From NCBI GenBank assembly GCA_016763335.1, contig JAESUD010000120.1, forward strand, positions 1 through 11,250: a stretch of DNA of 11,250 nucleotides. The letters are read 5' to 3'. Below, one piece after another: positions 1-7,388 of the stretch. A program made the translations under genes and the position numbers. This DNA comes from Emcibacteraceae bacterium (GTDB lineage: Bacteria > Pseudomonadota > Alphaproteobacteria > Sphingomonadales > Emcibacteraceae). The notes under the pieces are model-generated. The model saw only the letters and a list, made by a program, of their open reading frames with translations. It made no database searches and had not been told where the DNA came from. Within the stretch, counting starts at the first letter, position 1. Each line of letters begins with the position of its first letter.

Positions 1-433
1 AACCCAAAATTGTCGAGAAAATTAATCAGTCGGGCATTATTATGTTCGGCGAAACTTTATGTGTGCCAAACGGGTCTGGAACCTGCGTTAAAGGCAACCC
101 TATATTTTGTGCCAGCATTTCTTGATTAGGAAGGTTTGTTGGTACTTTTCTTAAGCCGTCCATATCATCGGAAAAACAAATAATTTTTGTTTTCTGTCCC
201 GTGATATGTTCAAATGCGTTACGCACCATTGTTGTGCGCGCTACTTCACCGAAGGTGCCGATATGGGGTAAACCGGACGGACCATACCCAGTTTCAAAAA
301 GAACATAGTCTTTTTTATTTCCGGATCTTTCGAGGCGTTTGATAAGTTTTTCAGCTTCTTGAAATGGCCACGCTTTGCTTTCCAGAGCAAAATTGATATT
401 TTCCGGTGATGAAGACATTATAACAGCTTTCAT
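1..433 (-). CDS. lysK: Class I lysyl-tRNA synthetase, N-terminal part (runs off left edge; frameshifted)
   Basis: This enzyme attaches lysine to tRNA-Lys in the cytoplasm. It is the class I (Rossmann-fold) form found in archaea and alphaproteobacteria, not the common class II LysS. Seen: an ATG at 433, the signature HIGH element PHIG at residues 56-59 inside G51[15 protein letters not shown], and the family stretch [12 protein letters not shown] at 87-98. The opening frame runs 135 residues and stops at 26-28, far short of the usual length of roughly 500 or more. After H125 the reading frame shifts: from position 56 down to 1 another frame reads [18 protein letters not shown], which is the expected continuation after DPFGTH. 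One base is missing, most simply from the T run at 56-58 (A run in the mRNA). Met-6 (418) is an alternative start; neither ATG has a clear Shine-Dalgarno. It diverges from the helicase gene. Family assignment is firm; whether the gene is really broken is open. Confidence 0.9.
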
Positions 434-470
434 TTAACTAGTGCAGAATTTGTTATAATTCCTGCTTTTT

Positions 471-506
471 CAAAGGTTTCATAAGGCCAAACAGCAGTTA
501 GGTCAA
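471..506 (-). promoter_or_regulatory. Putative sigma70-type promoter for lysK
   Basis: On the minus strand, TTGACC (506-501) and TATGAA (483-478) are separated by exactly 17 bp, a good fit to the housekeeping -35/-10 pattern. It would start transcription near 471, about 38 bases before the lysK ATG. The -35 box lies inside a perfect inverted repeat. Seen by eye only; no expression evidence. Confidence 0.4.
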
Positions 507-511
507 CTGCT
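493..511. repeat. Inverted repeat overlapping the putative lysK -35 box
   Basis: AGCAGTT (493-499), five-base spacer, AACTGCT (505-511): perfect 7-bp arms. The dyad covers the proposed -35 element of the lysK promoter, a position suited to a repressor operator. It could also be a chance hairpin. It is not followed by a clean T run on either strand, so a terminator is unlikely. Confidence 0.45.
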
Positions 512-588
512 CATTATACTCTTTATTTGATAATTTTTCTTAATCTTGCTTTTCCATATAAATCATGTTGTTTATAGTCAGGGCATTT

Positions 589-612
589 ATGATGACTGAA
601 AAGATTTTATGA
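589..612 (+). other. Tiny leader reading frame overlapping the helicase start
   Basis: An ATG-ATG pair at 589-594 opens a seven-codon frame (MMTEKIL) whose TGA at 610-612 overlaps the helicase ATG at 609-611 in an ATGA arrangement. This geometry can couple translation, and the helicase itself lacks a good ribosome binding site. It is too short to distinguish from chance. Confidence 0.15.
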
Positions 613-3347
613 CAAGTACTCTATTACAATTTCCTGACCCTGATGTGACGCTTTCCAAGCTTCCGGCACTGATAGCAGGGCCGCTCGGCGGCGTGATTAT
701 GACACCGGACGGTGAAGTGGAAATATATGATATATCCGAGCTTAGGAAAATTGTTCGAGATCATGATTTTCTGGTTTGTAATCTTCCCGTTGCAGCAAGG
801 CATTTGCGTGTTGACCTAAAAGGTTGCTTTGACGTGTTGGAGCTTTTTGCCTTTATAAGACCCGCAGAGTTCTGCCTTCCGATTCCGCTTGGCTTGGCGC
901 TGGCTCTTGATATCTCTCGTGGGGGCGATAGCGATGAAGATGATGCAGCGCTCCTCATTAAAAGCGTACAAAGTTTATTCGAGGAGCTTAAAAAACCAAA
1001 CTATAAATATCCGGAAGGCGCACAAGCGACGGCATTTGGTATGAGTGACGCCGGTTGGCGGTGGGGTCCATTAATTTTAGGAGCAATTGGCATGCCTTCA
1101 CCGCAAGGGGCATATCAAGTGTGGAACCATTTATCCGAATGGGAAGAAAAAGCACCACCACCACCACCGGGTCAGGACCGCGTTAGCGAAGCGGAAGCAG
1201 CGGAAAGGCTGGCAAAGTTACTGGGAAACGGTGCCGAGCGCAGAGATGGCCAGATCGAATATACAAAAAAAGCAGCCCGTATGTTTGATGTGCCAGAGAC
1301 GGAAGATGAGCCAAAATTAATTTTATCAGAAGCGGGAACCGGTATTGGGAAAACGCTGGGATACATCGCCCCCTCGAGCCTTTGGGCCGAAAAAAATGGC
1401 GGTACGGTATGGTTGTCAACTTATACAAAAAACCTACAAAGACAGCTTGATCAAGAATTAGACCGTCTTTATCCGAACAAGGCAGAGAAAAATCAGAAAG
1501 TTGTCATTCGCAAAGGCCGGGAAAATTATTTATGCTTGTTAAATTTACAAGAAATTTCCGGAACCGCCGCCCAACCACAAGGAAAAATCCTGCTTGGTCT
1601 TGTAAGTAGGTGGGTACGGTATAGCCGGGACGGCGATATGATTGGCGGTGATTTTCCGTCGTGGCTCGGTGAAACTTTTGGCATGGGGCGACTTTCTCAG
1701 CTAACAGATCGGCGCGGTGAATGCGTCTATTCAGCGTGTAGTCATTATAAAAAATGCTTTATCGAAAAAGCACAGAGAAAAGCTAAATATGCCAATCTGG
1801 TTATTGCAAATCATGCCCTAGTGATGGTTCAGAGTGCCACGCGTTTCGGTGAGCAGGACTTGCCGACAAGATATATTTTTGACGAAGGGCATCATATATT
1901 TGATGCGGCGGATAGTGTGTTTTCAGCACATTTGACCGGACAAGAAGGGTTAGAGTTAAGGCGCTGGATCAGGGGGGCGGAAATTCAAAACAGGCGAGCC
2001 AAGGGATTAAAGGCCAGACTTGATGATTTAATTGCTGATGAGGAGGAAGCGGGCCAATATTTAAGCAAAGTATATACCGCTGCCGCCTGTTTGCCCGCAG
2101 ATGGCTGGCATAGTCGGTTAATTGAAGGCGGACCTTTTGGGCCGATGGAAAACTTCCTTGCCCAGATCAGAGGTCAAATTTACGCCCGTTCATCGGGAGA
2201 GGAATATCATTCCATAGAAACTCTTACAACAGATCCATCAGATGAACTCATTGAAGCGGCCATAATATTGAAAAAAGCCATGGATAACCTTAGCGGCCCC
2301 CTTAAAAGATTATCCGCTTTGCTGCTTAAAAAACTCGATATGGAAGCGGATGAACTTGATAGCAGCACCCGAAACAGGCTTGAGGCTGTGTCCCGAAGCA
2401 TTACCCGGCGGTCGGAAATTATATCGGATGGCTGGGTTCCTATGCTTGATGCATTTACGGGGGGTGTGGAGGCAAACAAACAATTTGTTGACTGGTTTGA
2501 GCTTAGCCGCGCAAATGGCCGTGAAATGGATGTGGGAATGTACCGTCACTGGATCGACCCTAGCGAGCCATTTGCCAACATCGTTTTAAAACCGTCACAC
2601 GGGGCCATGATAACATCTGCGACACTTAGAGATAGATTATCGCAAAACCAAAATCCGGATATAGAATGGAATAGTGCAGAAATAAGAACAGGTGCGGCTC
2701 ATTTCATTAATCCGCCCACACGCTATAGCTTGAAATCACCATTTGATTATGAAAAACAGGCACGGGTATTCATAGTCGGGGATTTAAATATTCGCTCACT
2801 AGATCATCTTGCCGCGGCTTACCGTGAATTATTCATTGCTTCTGGCGGCGGTGCATTGGGGCTGTTTACGGCGATTGGCAGATTAAAAGAAGTCTATAAA
2901 AGATTGCTAAAGCCACTTGAGGATGCCGATCTTTCGATATTTGCCCAACATGTAGACCCGATAAATGTAGCGACGTTAATCGATATATTCAGAACCGTCG
3001 AACATAGCTGTTTGTTAGGCACTGATGCAGTGCGGGACGGGGTTGATGTGCCGGGAAATTCGCTACGACTTTGTGTTTTTGATAAAGTACCTTGGCCGCG
3101 GCCAACTATTTTACATAAAGCAAGGCGAGAGCATTTTGGCAAAAGAACGTATGATGATTTGATTACTAGGCTTCGTATGAAACAGGCCTTTGGTCGATTA
3201 ATTCGTAAAAAAAGCGATAAAGGCGTGTTTGTAATGCTCGACGGCGCAACCCCAACACGTTTATTAAGCTGTTTTCCGGAAAATGTGATCATAGAACGTG
3301 TCGGATTAGCAGAAGCGATTAAAAAAACTAGAGACTTTTTGAGTTAA
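609..3347 (+). CDS. dinG: DinG/Rad3 (XPD-like) family ATP-dependent DNA helicase with Fe-S cluster
   Basis: A superfamily 2 helicase expected to unwind DNA 5'-3' and to act on forked, D-loop or R-loop substrates in DNA repair. Seen in its 912 residues: an N-terminal region of about 220 residues without recognised catalytic motifs, containing the stretch DVLELFAFIRP that I associate with alphaproteobacterial members; a Pro-rich linker (PPPPPP near residue 183); Walker A EAGTGIGKT at 241-249; four cysteines C309, C372, C377 and C383 spaced as in the XPD/DinG [4Fe-4S] domain; the Walker B box DEGH at 425-428; motif III ITSATLRD in the second half; and motif VI QAFGRLIR at 859-866 with the arginine finger. 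The Fe-S domain sits between motifs I and II as in the family. The ATG at 609 has only a weak upstream purine run (GAAAAG). It stands alone between lysK and the C1 operon, and I see no obvious terminator after it. DinG versus another Rad3-like helicase is not decided by motifs alone. Confidence 0.88.
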   Translation: MTSTLLQFPDPDVTLSKLPALIAGPLGGVIMTPDGEVEIYDISELRKIVRDHDFLVCNLPVAARHLRVDLKGCFDVLELFAFIRPAEFCLPIPLGLALALDISRGGDSDEDDAALLIKSVQSLFEELKKPNYKYPEGAQATAFGMSDAGWRWGPLILGAIGMPSPQGAYQVWNHLSEWEEKAPPPPPGQDRVSEAEAAERLAKLLGNGAERRDGQIEYTKKAARMFDVPETEDEPKLILSEAGTGIGKTLGYIAPSSLWAEKNGGTVWLSTYTKNLQRQLDQELDRLYPNKAEKNQKVVIRKGRENYLCLLNLQEISGTAAQPQGKILLGLVSRWVRYSRDGDMIGGDFPSWLGETFGMGRLSQLTDRRGECVYSACSHYKKCFIEKAQRKAKYANLVIANHALVMVQSATRFGEQDLPTRYIFDEGHHIFDAADSVFSAHLTGQEGLELRRWIRGAEIQNRRAKGLKARLDDLIADEEEAGQYLSKVYTAAACLPADGWHSRLIEGGPFGPMENFLAQIRGQIYARSSGEEYHSIETLTTDPSDELIEAAIILKKAMDNLSGPLKRLSALLLKKLDMEADELDSSTRNRLEAVSRSITRRSEIISDGWVPMLDAFTGGVEANKQFVDWFELSRANGREMDVGMYRHWIDPSEPFANIVLKPSHGAMITSATLRDRLSQNQNPDIEWNSAEIRTGAAHFINPPTRYSLKSPFDYEKQARVFIVGDLNIRSLDHLAAAYRELFIASGGGALGLFTAIGRLKEVYKRLLKPLEDADLSIFAQHVDPINVATLIDIFRTVEHSCLLGTDAVRDGVDVPGNSLRLCVFDKVPWPRPTILHKARREHFGKRTYDDLITRLRMKQAFGRLIRKKSDKGVFVMLDGATPTRLLSCFPENVIIERVGLAEAIKKTRDFLS

Positions 3348-3386
3348 GATGATATATTTTTTAAGAATATTTTTTAAAAATAAATA

Positions 3387-3402
3387 GTTTCTGTATAGAA
3401 AC
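3387..3402. repeat. Short inverted repeat downstream of the helicase gene
   Basis: GTTTCT (3387-3392), loop GTAT, AGAAAC (3397-3402): perfect 6-bp arms. On the plus strand no T run follows, so it does not look like a rho-independent terminator for the helicase. On the minus strand a T-rich stretch follows, but no minus-strand gene would use it. Possibly an operator upstream of the formaldehyde operon. Confidence 0.3.
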
Positions 3403-3411
3403 ACAATGTCA

Positions 3412-3438
3412 TTATTTAAATATATTGTCTTTAAATAA
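3412..3438. repeat. AT-rich inverted repeat upstream of adhC, possible operator
   Basis: TTATTTAAA (3412-3420), nine-base spacer, TTTAAATAA (3430-3438): perfect 9-bp arms in the promoter-bearing gap before the formaldehyde operon. Total spacing of two helical turns suits a dimeric regulator. Being made only of A and T, it is more likely to arise by chance than a mixed-base dyad. A second short palindrome, AAACGTTT at 3449-3456 within TGTAAACGTTT, resembles half or more of a LacI-family operator. Confidence 0.35.
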
Positions 3439-3469
3439 AGTTCAATGTAAACGTTTCGTCTTTTAACAT

Positions 3470-3475
3470 AAGGAA
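3470..3475 (+). promoter_or_regulatory. Ribosome binding site of adhC
   Basis: AAGGAA lies nine bases before the ATG at 3485, the strongest Shine-Dalgarno at the head of the operon. It fixes this ATG as the start, consistent with the family N-terminus. Confidence 0.65.
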
Positions 3476-3484
3476 CCAGAAAAA

Positions 3485-4587
<1,103 letters not shown>

Positions 4588-4589
4588 TT

Positions 4590-5429
4590 ATGGAACTTAA
4601 ATCTCAGCATAAATGCCACGGCGGTACAATTTCTTATTATAGCCATTCAGCGAACACGGTTGGCTGCGAAATGAATTTTACGGTGTTTTTACCGCCGCAA
4701 GCCGCAAACGGAAAATGCCCGACAATCTATTATCTCGCAGGGCTTACCTGTAGTGAAGACAACTTTACTACCAAGGCCGGGGCTTATAAAGTGGCTGCGG
4801 AACGGGGGCTTATACTCATTGCGCCGGATACGTCACCACGCGGTGACCATGTGCCGGATGAAGATGGTTGGGACTTTGCCAAGGGTGCCGGGTTTTATGT
4901 CGATGCCACTGAAGAACCGTGGAGCGAACATTATAATATGTATAGTTATATAACTGATGAGCTTTATGATTTGGTATTAGACAACTTTCCTGTCGATAAG
5001 AACCGCATCGGAATATTCGGGCATTCCATGGGTGGTCACGGGGCGTTGACTATTTATTTGAAAAACAAAAATAAATATAAATCTGTTTCTGCATTTGCCC
5101 CGATCGTTAATCCGATGAATTGCCCGTGGGGTCATAAAGCACTGGGAAAATATATTGGCGAAGATAGAAAAAATTGGGCCAACTATGATGCTTGTGCGCT
5201 TATAAGTGTGAATGGTGATGCATCTGGGGATGCGGAAATACTAATAGATCAAGGACTTAGTGACCCGTTTCTTGAAAGCCAACTAATGCCGGAACAATTT
5301 GAGAAAGCCTGTGTGGAAGTGAAACAGAAATTGACGTTACGACGTCATTCTGGGTATGATCATGGGTATTTCTTTATATCAACATTTATGGATGATCATT
5401 TAAAACATCATAGCATAATTTTAGGATAA
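4590..5429 (+). CDS. fghA: S-formylglutathione hydrolase
   Basis: Serine hydrolase of the esterase D family; cleaves S-formylglutathione to formate and glutathione in the cytoplasm, the second step of glutathione-dependent formaldehyde oxidation. Seen in 279 residues (normal length): the nucleophile elbow GHSMGG with S146, the acid in the segment DQGLSDPF (probably D225), and H258 in YDHGYFF; these spacings match the family triad. Other family stretches are YYLAGLTCSEDNF near residues 47-59 and APDTSPRG near 79-86. It starts two bases after the adhC stop; there is no strong Shine-Dalgarno, so translation may depend on ribosomes arriving from adhC. If the adhC frameshift is real, ribosomes would stop about 500 bases upstream and coupling could suffer. 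Also known as FrmB in enterobacteria; the symbol choice is by alphaproteobacterial habit. Confidence 0.95.
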   Translation: MELKSQHKCHGGTISYYSHSANTVGCEMNFTVFLPPQAANGKCPTIYYLAGLTCSEDNFTTKAGAYKVAAERGLILIAPDTSPRGDHVPDEDGWDFAKGAGFYVDATEEPWSEHYNMYSYITDELYDLVLDNFPVDKNRIGIFGHSMGGHGALTIYLKNKNKYKSVSAFAPIVNPMNCPWGHKALGKYIGEDRKNWANYDACALISVNGDASGDAEILIDQGLSDPFLESQLMPEQFEKACVEVKQKLTLRRHSGYDHGYFFISTFMDDHLKHHSIILG

Positions 5430-5438
5430 GGTAATCCA

Positions 5439-5894
5439 ATGATTGATTTGGATAAAGTAAATGAAGTAATCGGCCGCTATAAAAAAGTTGAAGGCGGTCT
5501 GCTTGAATGTCTACACGCTGTTCAGCACGCCTTTGGTTATATACCCAAAGAAACCCTCGATTTGATGGCAGACTGTTTTAATATCTCTCGTGCTGAAGTG
5601 CACGGCGTTATTAGTTATTATCATGATTTTAAAACAAGTCCGCAAGGCCGAACAGTGGTGCGTATTTGCCAAGCGGAAGCATGTCAAGCTATGGGAAGCC
5701 GCGCATTAACTGACTATGTGAAAGATATGCTTGGTCTTGAAATGGGGGCAAGTGATGAAAATTATAGCCTTGAGGCGGTTTATTGTTTTGGTAACTGCGC
5801 CCTTTCCCCTAATTTGGAAATTAATGGTAATCTCCATGCGCGGGCCAGTAAAGACAACTTTGAGAAGTTGTTAAAAATGGGGGCGTCATTATGA
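5439..5894 (+). CDS. fdsG: NAD-dependent formate dehydrogenase, gamma subunit (NuoE-like [2Fe-2S])
   Basis: Small electron-transfer subunit of the soluble, cytoplasmic molybdenum formate dehydrogenase; homologous to NuoE of complex I and to HoxE. It carries one [2Fe-2S] cluster beside the FMN of FdsB. Seen: 151 residues with a helical N-terminal part (EGGLLECLHAVQHAFGYIP, typical of NuoE/FdsG) and a thioredoxin-like C-terminal part holding the four ligands C77, C82, C116 and C120 (C-x4-C and C-x3-C). AAGG overlapping the fghA stop provides a Shine-Dalgarno about eight bases before the ATG. Its last four bases overlap the fdsB start (ATGA), implying coupled, stoichiometric translation. Alone it could be mistaken for NuoE, but the adjacent fdsB and fdsA settle the assignment. 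Confidence 0.93.
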   Translation: MIDLDKVNEVIGRYKKVEGGLLECLHAVQHAFGYIPKETLDLMADCFNISRAEVHGVISYYHDFKTSPQGRTVVRICQAEACQAMGSRALTDYVKDMLGLEMGASDENYSLEAVYCFGNCALSPNLEINGNLHARASKDNFEKLLKMGASL

Positions 5895-7387
5895 TAAACG
5901 TATATGTACCAAAGGATACCGCTTCTATATCCATGGGGGCGAATGAAGTGGCAGACGCGATTGCCGCACTTGCGGAAGATATAAATATTATTCGAAATGG
6001 CACATGGGGCATGACGTATCTTGAACCATTGGTCGAAGTGGAAACTGCAAATGGTAGAATTGCTTATGGTCCGGTAAGGCCCGAAGATGTTGCGGGATTA
6101 TTTGAGGCCGGATTTTTACGCGGTGCGGATCATGATTTACGCCATGGCCTGACATCGGAAATAGAATATTTAAAAAACCAAGAGCGGTTAACATTTGCCC
6201 GCTGCGGCTTAATAGATCCGCTTTCAATAGACGACTATATTAAAAATGACGGATTTTCAGGACTTTCAAAGGCATTAAAGTTGTCCGGACAAGAAATAAT
6301 TGATGATGTCACGACGTCAGGTTTGCGTGGGCGCGGTGGCGCGGCGTTTCCGACCGGTATCAAATGGAACACAGTATTAGCCACAAAAGCGGATCAGAAA
6401 TATATCTGCTGCAATGCCGATGAAGGGGATAGCGGCACTTTTTCAGACAGAATATTAATGGAAAGCGATCCTTTTTGTTTAATAGAAGGCATGATCATTG
6501 CTGGTATCGCCGTTGAGGCGACAAAAGGATATATTTATCTTAGAAGTGAATACCCGTTATGCAAATCTGTTTTAAATAACGCCATTATTATTGCCAGACA
6601 GGAAAAATATCTTGGGGATGATATTTGCGGCAGCGGCAAGTCATTTGACATTGAAGTTCGCATTGGCGCTGGGTCGTATGTATGCGGCGAAGAAACGGCA
6701 ATGCTTGAAAGCTTAGAAGGTAAAAGAGGAATGGTGCGGGCTAAACCACCACTTCCAGCACATGTTGGACTGTTTGGTAAGCCGACAGTTATTAATAATG
6801 TTTTGTCGTTAGCCAGCATACCGATTATCATGTCAAAGGGCGGTGAATTTTACAAAGATTTCGGAATTGGCCGTTCTCGTGGTACAATTGCCTTTCAATT
6901 AACCGGAAATATCAAATGCGGTGGTTTGGTGGAAAAGGCCTTTGGCATTACACTCGGTGAATTGATTAATGGCTTTGGTGGCGGTACTTATAGCGATAAA
7001 GCCATAAAAGCGGTGCAAGTTGGCGGCCCTCTTGGTGCTTATATTGCCGAAGACAACTTCAATCTTCCGCTTGATTATGAAGCATTTTCTGAGGCAGGAG
7101 CTGTGCTCGGTCATGGTGGTATAGTTGTCTTCGATGAAACGGCAAATATGAAAGACCAAGCCATATTTGCTTTTGAATTTTGCGCTATTGAAAGTTGCGG
7201 CAAATGTACGCCGTGCCGTATTGGCTCAACCCGTGGTGTTGAATTGATCAAGGCGGGTAATCTGGAATTGACCAAGGAGCTTTGTGAATTGATGGATACA
7301 TCATCGCTTTGTGCGATGGGTGGCATGACGCCAATTCCGGTAAAAAGCGCAATGAAAAACTGGCCACAAGATTTTAAGGACGTGTGA
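5891..7387 (+). CDS. fdsB: NAD-dependent formate dehydrogenase, beta subunit (NuoF-like, FMN and [4Fe-4S])
   Basis: Diaphorase subunit that passes electrons from the Fe-S chain of FdsA to NAD+ through FMN. Seen in 498 residues: an N-terminal region of about 130 residues, as in FdsB/HoxF-type proteins and absent from short NuoF; the FMN-binding glycine-rich loop GLRGRGGAAFP starting at G144; the nucleotide-binding stretches CNADEGDSGTFSDR and GAGSYVCGEETAM; and the [4Fe-4S] ligands C436, C439, C442 and C474 (ESCGKCTPCR, then SLCAMGG). The gap between the third and fourth ligands is 31 residues, which seems several residues shorter than the FdsB sequences I remember (inference from memory). GGGGG seven bases upstream serves as the Shine-Dalgarno inside the end of fdsG. 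All cofactor residues are present, so the subunit should be functional. Confidence 0.94.
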   Translation: MINVYVPKDTASISMGANEVADAIAALAEDINIIRNGTWGMTYLEPLVEVETANGRIAYGPVRPEDVAGLFEAGFLRGADHDLRHGLTSEIEYLKNQERLTFARCGLIDPLSIDDYIKNDGFSGLSKALKLSGQEIIDDVTTSGLRGRGGAAFPTGIKWNTVLATKADQKYICCNADEGDSGTFSDRILMESDPFCLIEGMIIAGIAVEATKGYIYLRSEYPLCKSVLNNAIIIARQEKYLGDDICGSGKSFDIEVRIGAGSYVCGEETAMLESLEGKRGMVRAKPPLPAHVGLFGKPTVINNVLSLASIPIIMSKGGEFYKDFGIGRSRGTIAFQLTGNIKCGGLVEKAFGITLGELINGFGGGTYSDKAIKAVQVGGPLGAYIAEDNFNLPLDYEAFSEAGAVLGHGGIVVFDETANMKDQAIFAFEFCAIESCGKCTPCRIGSTRGVELIKAGNLELTKELCELMDTSSLCAMGGMTPIPVKSAMKNWPQDFKDV

Positions 7388-7388
7388 T

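Noticed and set aside
1087..1320. Frame with a run of five histidines followed by basic residues
   Set aside because: It is the CCA repeat of the helicase Pro-rich linker read in another frame; the helicase frame is clearly the coding one.
2894..3292. 132-codon open frame on the minus strand
   Set aside because: It lies wholly within the helicase gene opposite its conserved motif VI region and shows no family features; a shadow frame.
3348..3484. Rho-independent terminator after the helicase gene
   Set aside because: The only stem-loop (3387-3402) is short, AT-rich and not followed by a T run on the plus strand.
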